Program-made: the position numbers and the translations under genes
Assembly: GCA_009103225.1 (NCBI GenBank)
Contig: RHPI01002402.1
Location: forward strand, 756,014-820,013
DNA: 64,000 nt
Direction of reading: 5' to 3'
Origin: Chlorokybus atmophyticus
Lineage: Eukaryota > Streptophyta > Chlorokybophyceae > Chlorokybales > Chlorokybaceae
Notes under the pieces: generated by a model
The model's input: the letters and a program-made list of their open reading frames with translations, nothing else
Database searches by the model: none
What the model was told of the DNA's origin: nothing
Shown: positions 26,302-37,700 of the stretch, in pieces
Layout: each line of letters begins with the position of its first letter
How positions within the stretch are numbered: the stretch's first letter is position 1

Positions 26302-26828
26302 GAGCCCCTCCCTCTGGCCTGACCAATCCACCCGGCCCAGCGCTGTCCTGCTGGCCTGGTCTGGTCTGGTCTAGTCCGGCTTGGCTGCTTGGCTTGGTGG
26401 GACAAACTAGCCTGGCGCGGATCAGCACGAGCCGCCGCATACAACGACCGGGATGAGCATCTGACGTGGCAGTCAGCTTGGAATGCGGCGAGTCGGGGCT
26501 GTGTGTCCGTGATACCCCTTCGCTGCGAGCCGCGGCCACGCTGGCTGATTGGCGCACTTTTTGTGCGTTTTGTGTGCTGAGCTGCCGAGACACAGAAGCG
26601 GAGAGCGGAGAGCGGAGAGCGGAAAGGACACTGAGGACTCCTCAGTGAGGAGACCCTTTAAGCGCCCAAACGCCGTGGCTGCCTGTGCTCGTTACACTGT
26701 TTAACTCGCACATTAGAGCAGTTGATACATCTTTAGTTGGTGCAGTAGGCAGTGGAGTTGAGCTTGAAGCTTAGGTTACAGGCCAGTTGCTGGTATTGGT
26801 GGTGGCACTGCTGCTTCCTGCGTAAAGC
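26302..26828. promoter_or_regulatory. Divergent promoter region of ECH2 and the bHLH-MYC_N protein gene
   Basis: About 527 bp between the start codons. It contains a 7-bp tandem repeat (GCGGAGA, about four copies, near 26599-26622) and a CTGAGGAC/CTCAGTGAGG near-palindrome just downstream. No other element is recognised. Confidence 0.5.
26599..26622. repeat. Short 7-bp tandem repeat
   Basis: GCGGAGA repeated about three and a half times in the leader or promoter upstream of the MYC_N-like gene. Confidence 0.8.
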
Positions 26829-28514
26829 ATGGCGTCGCAGGCGGCTTTGTCGTCGTTGCCATACTCGACCTCGTCGGTGTCTGGTGCACGCATTCATGCT
26901 GCTTCCGAAGCGTTGCAGCATGCAGCAGGACACCCTGTTGGTGGTCGCCAAGCGCGCAGCAGTGTTTGGAAGGTGGGCGGCGGGAACAGGCAGAGGAGTG
27001 GGCTGGCATGCGGGAGGGGGAACGGCAGGAGAGTGTGCGTCTGTGAGGCGGTACAGCGTCCCCCAGTTGCTGTCGCAGACTCTTTGCGGGCGCGATACGA
27101 GGAGAGGCTGAAGGACGTCGTCGAATCCCATCAACTGGCATATGGTGAGCTAACAGGTTGTTTTCAACAGCTGCAATTATTATGGCGACAGTTTGTTTGA
27201 ATATCAGCTCCAAACCTTCAAACCAGTTCGTTGTGCGTGAGTTACTTTGTGGAACTGAAAGAAGCACTGGCATGACCGGGGTATGCTGGCAGCACTTCTG
27301 AGGGCGTGGTATTTGGGTACCAGTTAGTGCTAGAGAAACATGCAAGCATGCACAGAGCCCTCCCACGTGGTGGGTGGGTGGGGGGGGGGGGGGCACACTA
27401 GAATGAAGAATGAAGTGCATATTTACACGTGGCCTGCTTTGTGTGTCATGTGTTTTTGCGTTTGCCTTTGTTTGTGTGTGCGTTGATTGGTTGGTTAGTT
27501 TGGCTGTGTATGTGTGGGGAGAGCATGGGCACTGCTGGGTGGACAAAGAGTTGTGCTGGTATGAAGCATGATGTTGGCGTTCTGGTTGGACAGGCATCTT
27601 CTGGGAGGAGAAGAAGAAGTCGGCCTCGAAGGGGGTGTTAAAGTGGGAAGGCTGTTACAACAGCCCGACAAATGGCAAGAGTGCCCCTTACGTAAGCTGA
27701 GCTAAGTTTTACACGCATTTGCTGTACAGGCCCATTCTCGTGGGCAGCACGCTAGGGCAGTGAAGTGTTCAATTTGCAGTCAGTTAAATTCTGCGTATTG
27801 CACCTGTTAGGTGAACACGTACATCAAGTACGCCTCCAAGGACCCTGGTGCATCAAACAGTGGAGTCACTTTTGAGCCGGGTGAAGGGTAAGTCCATCCG
27901 TTCGATTTGTGTATATTGCATTATCCGTTAGTAATAACCGTCAGTAGCAACCTGTGCTATTGTTTAAGCTACATCAACCCTTGGTTGTTTGCAGTGTCCC
28001 AGGTAGAGCATACCAGCTTGGAGAAGAGTGGTACGTACGAGTGTTGCTGCTACTGAAGGAAACTGGGCATTGCTAACAATGCCTGTGCCGTACTTTTCGT
28101 GCACCATCCGAGAGCATTGCCAGCCCATGGGCCACAAGTAATGCACGTACATTTCTGGCAGGGTCACGGACGTGCTCACAGAGCTAAGTGTTGACGACTT
28201 CCCCCGGAAGGCCCTTGCGCGTGCTGCCGGCATTCGCACCGTGTTTGCTGTGCGAGTGCCAGGAGGTGTTGCTGAGTGTGGTAGCCTCAGCCAGGCAAGT
28301 GCATGCGTTCATGTCTGCTTCTCCACTTGCGCATGGTACTGATGCATGACATTGCAGACACGTCATGTGTACAATATATGCCGTGCTGTGTATACGCCAT
28401 GCACAGCACTTCACACATCCTATGCACTGTCTGACCTTATTGTGTCCACAGTTGCCGCGACAAGATAATCTGCTCGCAAGCTTGAAGTCGGCATTTGCAA
28501 CAAGCGTTGTGTAA
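26829..28514 (+). CDS. bHLH-MYC/MYB N-terminal (GAF-like) domain protein lacking a bHLH domain
   Basis: Six exons, phases consistent: 26829-27144, 27594-27691, 27811-27887, 27995-28030, 28162-28294 and 28452-28514. They give 240 aa. The middle matches the bHLH-MYC_N region of plant MYC and MYC-related regulators: RYEERLKDVVESHQLAYG then IFWEEKKK and GVLKWEGCYN (compare IFW...GVLEWGDGYYNG). Next come PGEG-GVPGRAYQLGEEW and ARAAGIRTVFAVRVPGGVAE (compare AGIQTVVCIP..DGVLELG). In land plants this domain binds JAZ, MYB or other partners. The protein ends only about 30 residues later, so no bHLH or other DNA-binding domain follows. The intron after 28294 appears to use a GC donor (CAG|GCAAGT). A role as a partner-binding adaptor is inference. 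The start is the first ATG in the frame. Confidence 0.78.
27379..27394. repeat. Poly-G run in intron 1 of the MYC_N-like gene
   Basis: GGTGGGTGGGTGGG followed by about 14 G. This is a likely G-quadruplex-prone intronic tract. Confidence 0.8.
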
Positions 28515-28694
28515 GGTCAAGGCTGCAAGGCGTGACATGGACAGTATTCCAACTTGTGTACAGTTATTGTAGATTGTTATTGATTGTTGTAGTGCGAGCT
28601 GCTAAGGAGATAATTGAGGTTGCTGGCTGAGTTCAGCTCAAACACATGGACTACTGCAGTACACGATTGTTAGTCGCCTCCAGATCATCTGCTG

Positions 28695-30110
28695 TCAGCT
28701 TGTGCTCTTTGCAACGAAGAGTCCAGAACCACCCGGTTGCAGCACAACGATTGGCGGCGCGGGTGTGTCCCTGGCCTCTGCACTCTCAACTGGCTGTGCA
28801 GGTTTGCCATCGCCATCAACATCACCTCCATTCATGGCAGAGATGTCAACGGTGTACACAGTGACTGGCAACGCTGTGCCATCATTCGTGTGACCGCCCG
28901 CATCGCCAGTTGGGTTCTCCACATCACCATTGGCCTGAGCACCATTGTTCCCTGCTGTAACGTGAGAGCCGCGCCGCAGCTGTCGCCTTTGTCGCAAGCA
29001 GCTGCACAGGTTCCATGCAAATGTAGCTAGTGCCACCGCGACCACCGCAATCTTGCGACACACGGGTGTGAGCATACATGTTGATGCTTGCACATGTATA
29101 ACCTTTGGCCAGCTATGCAATATGCATCAAGTGCATCTTGATGGACAACTACTGAGCTGCTAGAAACCGCAGCAACTTGCTGTTGAGAAGAAGATGCTGA
29201 ATGCCCTCGCAGTAACAGACATGTGCAGCACCAACCGATTGTAGAAAACTGCCCAGGTGGCTGTGCATCATGCAACACCGAATGAGATGAAGATCCGTGC
29301 ACAATACCGTGAAGATGACGACGGAGGTGGTGAGCATGGTGGAGCTGCCATTCCCCGTGGTGGGCGGCAAGGTTGGAGACGGCGCCTGCGCTATGAATGG
29401 GTAGGGAGGCGGAGCGAGAGGGGTGCCTGGCCAAGCGCACACAGGTGTGCTAAGAATGAGCGGCCGTTGCAAACGTTGTGCATAAGAGCAGGTAAGCTCT
29501 CGGCTCTGGGCCCTGCAAACTATCCGCAAAACTCAGCAAGCAGTTTGGCAGACTCCTCCTAGCCATCACCAATTAAGCTATCTGCTGAGCGTCAAGCAGA
29601 TGAAATGACAAGAGCCCTTCAGTAATTGTTGAACATTGCATGCATGCAGACTTTTCACAAGCACAGCACTGCACCACAATTTGTACGCACGCGAGGTCGC
29701 TCCTCCGTTGACTCTGCTGCATGCAAAACGCAAGCAGCAGAGTCAACGGAGTCTGCGTTTTGCATGCAGCGGTTGCTTCACAACAGCATAGAGCCATAGG
29801 TTGCATGCATGTTTGCGTCAAGCATGCATGACGCAAGCATACTCACTTTCAACCATCTCCGCTGGCTTACCTTCAAGTTGTTGAGCTGAACGTGCACGAA
29901 GCAGCTGCGAATGTAACATCCCTGCTGCAGACCACAAGCCTTAGGCAGAGCACGGGGCGGACGGCGGCGGCTTGCCAACCCAGCCATGGTGAGTAGTCTG
30001 CTGTGACGCAGCAACCGCCCGCCCATCCCAGCCTGCGCTTGTGGCAGAACGTCAAACGCCGTCATGGTACGGCGACCAGCCAACAACGCCACCACTACCG
30101 CCGCTGCCAT
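28695..30110 (-). CDS. Predicted single-pass membrane protein with Pro-rich ectodomain (unrecognised; paralogue of the next gene)
   Basis: I do not recognise this family. Supported pieces: the last exon 29051-28695 (stop TGA) and the exon before it, 29449-29308, joined in phase 0. The upstream exon encodes a Pro-rich segment (PPPYPFIAQAPSPTLPP) and the start of a hydrophobic stretch (TTSVVIFT). The last exon continues it (IAVVAVALATFAW) to make one membrane helix, then a Cys and basic stop-transfer (CSCLRQRRQLRRG) and an acidic, Asp/Gly-rich tail ending APPIVVLQPGG...FVAKSTS. A probable first exon starts near ATG 30110 with a signal-like leader (MAAAVVVALLAGRR) and ends at a GTAAGC donor at 29871, but its frame to the next exon is unresolved. 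The intron between them holds an interleaved inverted repeat. Exon layout and tail resemble the neighbouring gene at 30562-32598. Surface receptor or cell-wall roles would be guesses. Confidence 0.45.
29703..29769. repeat. Two interleaved perfect inverted repeats (A-B-A'-B' order)
   Basis: Arm A, CTCCGTTGACTCTGCTGC (29703-29720), pairs with A' at 29734-29751. Arm B, CTGCATGCAAAACGCA (29717-29732), pairs with B' at 29754-29769. The arms are 18 and 16 bp and exact, and the order A-B-A'-B' is that of a pseudoknot rather than a nested hairpin. Confidence 0.9.
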
Positions 30111-30561
30111 CGCCAGAAGCCAACTCCTGACTGCCCATCAGAAAAAGACTGTGGTGACAAGCCAAGCACAGCGCTGCCCTAGCGCCATGCCAACTACATC
30201 AACACAGGGGAGACACCTGCACTGCTGGTGTGATGAAGCACACTACCAGTAGTCAGCCTTCAATCTCACGTCTCTCTTGCGACTGCGCCACTTGCCTACA
30301 GAGCCGTTGTTTCTGTGCCAGTTGCAAGAGACAGTTTAGCGTCAATTGGCCACTTGGGCAAGGCTCTCCCGGGGATAGTGGCATGGTGTGCACCTATTTC
30401 ACAAACAATCCATGCAAACCGCATATGTTGTGCATTGCATGTGCTCAGTGTCATTGCACTACACCAGTGACAAAAACAATGACCTCACCGTGAGAGGTAA
30501 CCGTATACAGAGCAATGAGTGGGTACATAATACCATGCGCGTGCACAATACAACCTATCTC

Positions 30562-32598
30562 CTAAACTATATCTATGCGGTGCTCACCACCACCTTGACT
30601 AGAACTACTTCTACCAACACCACCACTACTACTACTGCTTGGCTGCTCCTCCCTTAACACCGGCAACTCATCACTGGCCCTCGCATGCATGACCAGTATC
30701 TGCGGCGCATCCACGGATACCATATTGTGACAAGAAGAAGAGCTTCTTGAAACCGACCGAGAACACTCATCCGCCAACGCCGGATCCACACACGAGTCTT
30801 TGGCGGGAACAGCGATCATCTCCGTAAAGGTGCCATCGGGGAGGATGACCACTAAGGGAGCAGTGCCATTGGCAGCTTTGAGCTCAGATGTAGCGTCATT
30901 CACTGTATCTCCGTGATGCTTTTCTGCACCCGAGTCAGCATCTTCAGGGTCGAAGTAGAACATCGGTACGTGTTGAGGGGCCCCACCGTTGGTGCTGTTG
31001 TGCGTGGCTTGAAGTGAGGGGCGCTGCGCCTGCCGCCGCTGCTGCGCCAGCCTCGGCATGCAGCGCCGAGAGCCGCATATGAACAGGCAAGTGATGAGGA
31101 CAATGGATGCCAGCTGCACATGACCAACAATGTCCGTGAGTTGCACCGCCAGGGGAAAGACGAATGCAACGTATGTGGTTACGCGTTGCTCTTGGCAGAT
31201 GTTGTTACATAACATTGCCCAACATGTAAGAGCGAGGCGCGTATGCCACACAGTATAATGGCAAACGTTTTGCATCGTCATTCAACCAATCAGCAAGCAC
31301 AACAAGCAATACTCCGCAAGCAAACACCAAGGCTGAATATGGCAGAGAAGTGATTGCTACACAAGCCGCCGTGCATGTCCCACACTGATTAGAACAGCTA
31401 CACATGAGCACATGAGCTTACCGAAATGCCTGTCAACCATAAGAATGCCCCAAACGTCAGAGACTGCTGACGACCTGAAGGACAGGATTACAAGGCGTCA
31501 GCTTCTGCCACGGCATATGACAAGAATGCAAGTCAACTCTGCTTCTTGTGTGCTCAAGATATATACGCCTATAAGCGCCATGAGACTGTTCAAACGCAGG
31601 AAACCCTCAACACCAACACGTGCTGAAAATAGCGACACAAAACGTGACACACAACCTTTGAAACGCACACACATGCTTAGCCTGACCTAACCCATCCTGG
31701 CTGTGTGTGGTGTGGGCATGGTGTGCGCAATCACAGAAATTTCCATGCACACGCGCGCACACTGCACACTTAAGAAACTGGTCTGGCTCTGGATGCTTCA
31801 TCCAAATTACCTCATTACGTACAACTGGGTGAAGCATCCATACGCGTGCTGTCTGCATGATGCCGACAGCACGCATTGATGCAGCGCACAGGCAGTGGTT
31901 GTGACTCAACTCATGCAACCGCAAACGTGTACCCTACCTCATGTGAGGACACCAGAAAAGCTAAGCTCTTGCACAACCGCCTTAACGTCACCAACTTCCA
32001 TACTAACGGTTCATGACAGCACATAGAGCCCAGACTGAATAAACGCTGATACACAGAGCGCATCCACCCCTGCACTCTCCGCCTGAGACTGGGCTGCAAG
32101 CTGAGCAGTTAGGATACAGGCCGCTATGCACAAGATGTGTTTCTTGCTGGGGACAACACCGTTGTTCATGCACTGACAAGCCGTCAGCCAACCAACTACC
32201 ACTCAGCTAGTATGGGGGCGTACTGGATGGCAGCTTTGAAACCAACTCACAACATCGTGGAAAGAGCGATTGCACCCGCAAACGCAGGAAATGAAAGACT
32301 GTAACAGATGTAAAAGGTACGACATGGTTGCAGAAGTGGAAGCGAAAGGTGGGTGATATTAGCTGATGAGAACCAACAACTTGATGAAAAACTAAGAAGG
32401 CGAGAGGGAAGGGCACGTATATTTTGCAAGCAGAACAAACACATCAAGCCAGGCACGAAGTCACTCACTGTAGCTTCCGTAAACGCCAGTTTGCGACTGC
32501 GCGGCGGCTCTCCGCAGCAACGCCGACACCAGCAGCACCTCAAACACCGCCCGGCGAAGAGACCGCCCCTCCCGCCGCCTCCATCCCAGCCACTCCAT
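30562..32598 (-). CDS. Predicted single-pass membrane protein with signal peptide and acidic Ser-rich tail (unrecognised)
   Basis: I do not recognise this family. First exon 32598-32469: MEWLGWRRREGRSLRRAVF, then a hydrophobic VLLVSALL and AAAQSQ, a signal-peptide-like start, ending at a GTGAGT donor. Last exon 31113-30562: a hydrophobic LASIVLITCLFICG, then basic SRRCMPRLAQQRRQAQR, then a tail of about 150 residues rich in Asp, Ser and Gly containing APLVVILPDGTFTEMIAVP, and a poly-Ser C-terminus (stop at 30562). Middle exons are not fixed; a Cys-rich candidate lies near 32020-32090. The phase-0 intron at the start of the membrane helix, the QRRQ stop-transfer and the AP-VV-LP-G tail motif match the gene at 28695-30110, so the two look like tandem duplicates. 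Function unknown. Confidence 0.45.
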
Positions 32599-32701
32599 TA
32601 TGCTACCCTACAGCCGTAAGCACACCTCCTCTACGGCCGTCCGCCTGTGCACCCACATGCAGTGGGCAGGCGGTCTCAACTTGTGTTGGATGAGTTTCTT
32701 G

Positions 32702-33417
32702 CCGCCTAATCGAGCTTAGCAGCCTGCTGGTTGAAGTCGAAGGTAATCAAGCTGCTGTTGGTTCCGTCGCTGCTGCCTGCGCTACCACCGCCGCCGCCGC
32801 CAACGACCAAACCAATCAGCTCCTCCCCAACAGTGTCAATGTGGCTGACGGCACACACATGTTCTGTGCTCCTCTCTGAGTGTACGGGTGCTACGGTATA
32901 CCCTGGTCCGTTTTCGTACAAGCGTACACCCAATCAACGGACCAGTAAGTACCCTTTCTTGTGTGCCAGTTTAGCTTTTGGCACTCTACGGTGCTGGTGC
33001 TGCAGCATACCAGAAGCCGTTCCCTGGTCGAGCGCTCCATTCGCATTGTGCGATCAGCGCCAGTAGTACTGGCACCGGTCACGGTCACCAATCGTGACAC
33101 GCTGTACTGCGCACTGCCAGAGCGTGTTCTGGCTGTCTTGTCGAGCAACTCGTGCACAATCGTACGCCACGCCGGCCTCTGCGAGAACGCGCGCCGACTT
33201 ATCATGCCAGAAGGCACGGTGTACTGTGATGATGACGTCGTCGCTGAGGAGATCTGCCCATCAGGACAGTGCTTTGTGGTAAGTTTGATTAAGAGGACGA
33301 CCTTGATGAGGACGCATTGCCTTGACTAGCAGAACCGGTTTATAATGTACCATTCTCATCTCTCCTGGGACCACAGATTGACATGCACATCATTACAACC
33401 CATGCGTCCCAGACTTG
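32702..33417 (+). CDS. Putative secreted Cys-containing protein (unrecognised, partial model)
   Basis: I do not recognise it. The strongest exon spans about 33010-33279 and reads TVTNRDTLYCALPERVL, SSNSCTIVRHAGLCENARR and CDDDVVAEEICPSGQCFV, with even GC3 codon use and a GTAAGT donor. A final exon 33376-33417 (IDMHIITTHASQT, then stop) joins in phase 0. Upstream, + frames at about 32715-32870 (Ala-rich, with a GCC run, ending HMFCAPL) and about 32870-32941 (ECTGATVYPGPFSYKR) look coding but are offset by one frame. Either a splice or an indel is missing. Paired Cys suggest an extracellular protein. The start codon is not identified. It diverges from the membrane-protein gene on the left. Confidence 0.38.
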
Positions 33418-34790
33418 AATGTGTGTGGAGTGTTGACCATTAGGAAAGTTGAACAACAAACAACGCATCACGTCACCAGCACCTCTACTATTATAATAGG
33501 CCATGCGCGTTGCCTTGCTCCGTGCATGCAAATGCATGCTGATATCTGCAGCTGTAAAAGCAGGAAACAATACAAATAGCTAACATCGGGTAACTTGCCT
33601 CGCGTGCAAGTGAAAGCCATTAGAACAATGGCGCGCTATTGGTTCAACTCACATCATCATTAAGTATGTAGTCGTACGAATGTATGCATTGTACTCAAGT
33701 GTGAATTCATAATGAGACGCTCACAATTTTTTAACACTACATATGGACAATGAAAACTATTTCAGCATGCGTGCACGACTCATCATTGTTGGCAAAGTTT
33801 TCGGTGTAATGAGTGGTTGCAATATGATGGTGGTAGCAAAATAATTTGCTCAACGATCTATATTTATAATGCAATTGAACAACAATAAAAATACAACGTG
33901 AATGAAATATCGTAGAAAAAGCTTGCCGCCATTGGTATTGCTTGTTGTGTGCAGGTGCACATTAAGACATGCCACTTGCATGTTGCCCCTACTAACCCTG
34001 CTTTCCCGCATAATCTTGGGAAGCACTTGCATCACAAACACAACACGCACAAGAAAACATAAATGCGTGGCAATAAGATGTTTATAACCGTACGCATAAG
34101 CATACCCACACACATCCCACAGCATATGTAGCATGGCACATGGTACACAGTCATGTACATTTGTAAACCATTTGTAGAACAATCAGCAGTGCTTCGTGTA
34201 ATATAATAGCCCACCACATGTTATTACTACTAGCCATTACCTTTGTGTGCCTACGCTTTTGATGTACAAAAAGGGTGTGCTGGTATGCCAACATGCATGG
34301 TGTGCTCACGCATGTTAGTGTGTTGATTGCAATAGGACATGTAATGCTTGCCATAAACAACTCATATATTAAGGCATGTCGCAACAGCTGTAGACAGCAT
34401 TGCTTAGTGCTTGTTGCGGTTGTGCACATTGTGAACACCAACAACTGACAACCACAAAGAGACCTGCTCAAATAGGGGATACAACAATTACCGTTAACTG
34501 CGTACTTGGCGTGGCATGCAAATACTAGAGCATTGATTTGTGTAAGTAAGCATGCCAAGACCATTTCAAACAAAGTCTACAATTGCAGACATAACTTGGA
34601 CGTTCTAGGACGCTAGCCAGAATGCCCAATATTAATTGGTATGTTTCTGTCTTGTTCGTTCGACTGGCAGCCAATGCGAGCATTCTACTTGCAAGTCTTT
34701 GAAGGCAGCAGTATTTGCTGAGGCACTCATCCGCAGAGACCATAAGTCACTCAAGGGAACACAGTGGTCAATAGTATAACTTAGTAGTGG
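33418..34790. other. AT-rich intergenic region
   Basis: About 1.4 kb with lower GC than the flanks and many stops in all frames. Open frames here are short and without family similarity. No repeat unit stands out. Confidence 0.6.
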
Positions 34791-37700
34791 TCAACCCATG
34801 TTAATTTTTGTCAACATGGATGTCACGGTATCTGACCGCAACAGGAAGTATCGATGTCGCAGCGCTTGTGACGCGGACAGTCGGCCCCGACGAAGCGGCC
34901 CGCGCCGGCACACCAGCTTGCACGCCAAGTCCCATCCAGCACCAAAGTCCATGTCCAGCACATCAAAGTTGTACCTATGCGCGCACCGCGCGCGCCACTC
35001 CTTGAGGTTCCAGTTGTAGCGCGCAATATCGCGGTTGAACATCTTCAAGCCATTCATGCTGCGCAGCTGAGGCAAAGCCATCTGCAGCAGCATGATGCCC
35101 GCAGAATAGGTGTCGAAACGGTCTGGATGATTCAACTGCAAGCGCAGCCCCCCAAAATCAACAATCTGGTTGCAAACGCTGCTGCATGTCACTACTCAGG
35201 TAAGCCACGTTACCTGCCAAATGAATGGCGACAACAATGCGGTCAAGAACTCGGAGGGTGGGCTGGGAGTTTCTTGTGGCATGATCAGTTGCTCGGGTGG
35301 ACAGTAGTCGGGATCCAGCACGCCACGGTCTGGAACGTAGTTCTTGCCAACTCGCAAGTCCGCTGCCGCTCCAAAGTCTATCAGCTTCAACTTGCCATTT
35401 GAGGTGACAACGAAATGCAGCGGTTTAACATCTCGGTGCACTATGCCGGTTCGATGCATGTCGGCAAGTGCACGAAACACCTGTGGCAAAGCAAGCAGAG
35501 CTGACTTGGTGCTATGCGCAAGCCATTTGCTTGGTTTACAAGCCCAGGCAACAGCGGTAAGACAATAGCGATGTGGCCACTTGTATTACCTGACGCATGG
35601 CTTTCTTAGTGACCAGAGCCAACCTTGTGGTCTCGTCGCCGCTAAGCTGTTTGCCAAAAAGCAGCATCTCCAGATTGTCAGGGAAATAAGGGTCCTTCAT
35701 ATAATCAGCTAATGTGCCCTTGCCCTGCATAAAAGACAAGGGTCACCTGGAAAGGTATGGTTGGGACATTCATGCTGCACCCCTCGGCTGCAACGGCTCA
35801 AAACTCACCTCGAAGCTCCACACCAGCCAGCGACCACCTTGAGCTGCAAAGCAGTGTTGCTTGTCAGTGTGCTCACTATGAAGTCTCGGTCCGTTAGCGG
35901 TACTCTAAGACATGACAACACTTTGTGGAGATCGCAAGCAGTGCGTTCTCTTACCAAATGCGCCAATTGTGGCATCAGCGAAAAACGTTCCTAGATACTG
36001 CGCAGCTGCATTGGGACAGGACCTTCTCATTCGCCTGCAGATGTAGTCTTCGACATCACCATGCTCGGCTGAATCTTCCCCCACCTTCATCTGCGCGCAG
36101 AAGCTTCAGAAACTGTCACCAACTTTGACCAGAAGCACGTGGAAGTGCGACAGAACTCTGCCAAGCTTTCAAGTACTGCCTGGGGACCTTTTTCAAAATG
36201 ACTCTTTGGTACTGACTTAGGTCTTCAACATCTCGTAGCTGCGGCTGCCGCTTGCCATAACCTGCAGCCACAGTGGCATTCAGCTCCGCCAACTCAGTCT
36301 TCTTTTTGGGTTTTGCTCCCTCGTACACAATGCCGAATGAGCCCTCCCCAAGCCGTGACCCCAACAGGAAGTCAGTCCTCTTGTATCTGCAAAGCATACA
36401 CAGCTGTTGATATGAGTAGTTGTACAACATCCACACATAGTCCGCCGCAAGCAGGCATATGTGTGAGCAAAGGCGCTCCCATTCATAATCTATACCGTCG
36501 ATTGAGGATGACATCGAGTGCATAATCAATGGGGGTGAGAACATAACAGTCCAATGCTCCAGCCAGAATGCCTGGCCTCATTGTCAAATAGAAAGCGGTG
36601 AGCAGAGTTACAATGGCGGCTGTCGCCTGCTGCCAATCAGGCATATCAATAAATATCTGCACGGGGAACCGATGCGCGAGTCAGTCGTGCCTGCAGTGGG
36701 CAATAATGTGCGCATACCACTCTCTTGACAGCTACCATGTGACGGACAGCGTAAATGGTGCAATCCGCAAGTAACGGCCACAGACGACTACATCACTGCT
36801 GACCAGTGACATGCTGCGATGCGCCCATTGCTCCAACGAAATTAGGCTTACCAACACACACCCATAACATGCAAACGCAACGCAAAGTGCTATTGCTATT
36901 CGCACCTAATCAAGAACTACAAGTTGCCATGTGATTGCAACAACTGGCTTGCAAGCCGTACAGTGGTGAAACATTGGTAAGTTTCATTTCACTGCAAACT
37001 ACTAATTCTTGCCATCGACAAATCACGCACAGTGCTGCGCCAACATGCGATGCACTGTGGTGCACCACCAGCTATTGTTCAGCAGAATCGACACAATGCA
37101 AGAAGCAACAATACCAGAGTTTCTTCGACTAAGTCAAGCTGCAACACGGGCTGTTTCGAAGGCGTGTGTATGCGCAACACTGTTGACTATGCAACTTTAC
37201 ACTTAGTGGCATGCCGCCATACAAAGCAGCTTGCAATGCACGGTGACAGCATACTGTGCACCAGTAGACACCGTACTCCAAGACATGCATGCGTTGCAGA
37301 ATACTTGTGCTATACAGCGTGTGCTATACAGCGTACTTGAAGCCTGCCATCCAATAAATCTATAACAAATCAATTCATTTGCAACAAAATTATATGTGCT
37401 ATGGCAACCGCGGGAATGAGTGTTGGCCAACTAGTTTATAACGCACCTGGAGTGCCGCCGAAGCTTGCTGCGCGAGCTCCGGCGGAAGCAACGGGAAAGG
37501 CGAGTAGCTCTGCGCAGTGGAAGCAACGGATTGAGCAGTGGAGGCCACGCCAGACATCGTGTCCCGCAGCTGCTGCGGCAGCAGTTTGGTAGTGGCGTCG
37601 GCAGCTTGCGCAATGCTCGAGACATCCGCCAGCTGCCCGAACAGCGATGAACAAGAAGCTGGCGCAGCTGCAGAAGAAGAGGCGGAAGTGGACACAGCCC

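Noticed and set aside
29700-29770. Repeated 16-18 bp words as a possible CRISPR array
   Set aside because: The copies are inverted, not direct, there are only two pairs, and the context is a eukaryotic nuclear gene.
33850-34743. Hydrophobic minus-strand open frames in the AT-rich region
   Set aside because: Random translation of AT-rich DNA with no consistent splice sites, codon bias or family similarity.
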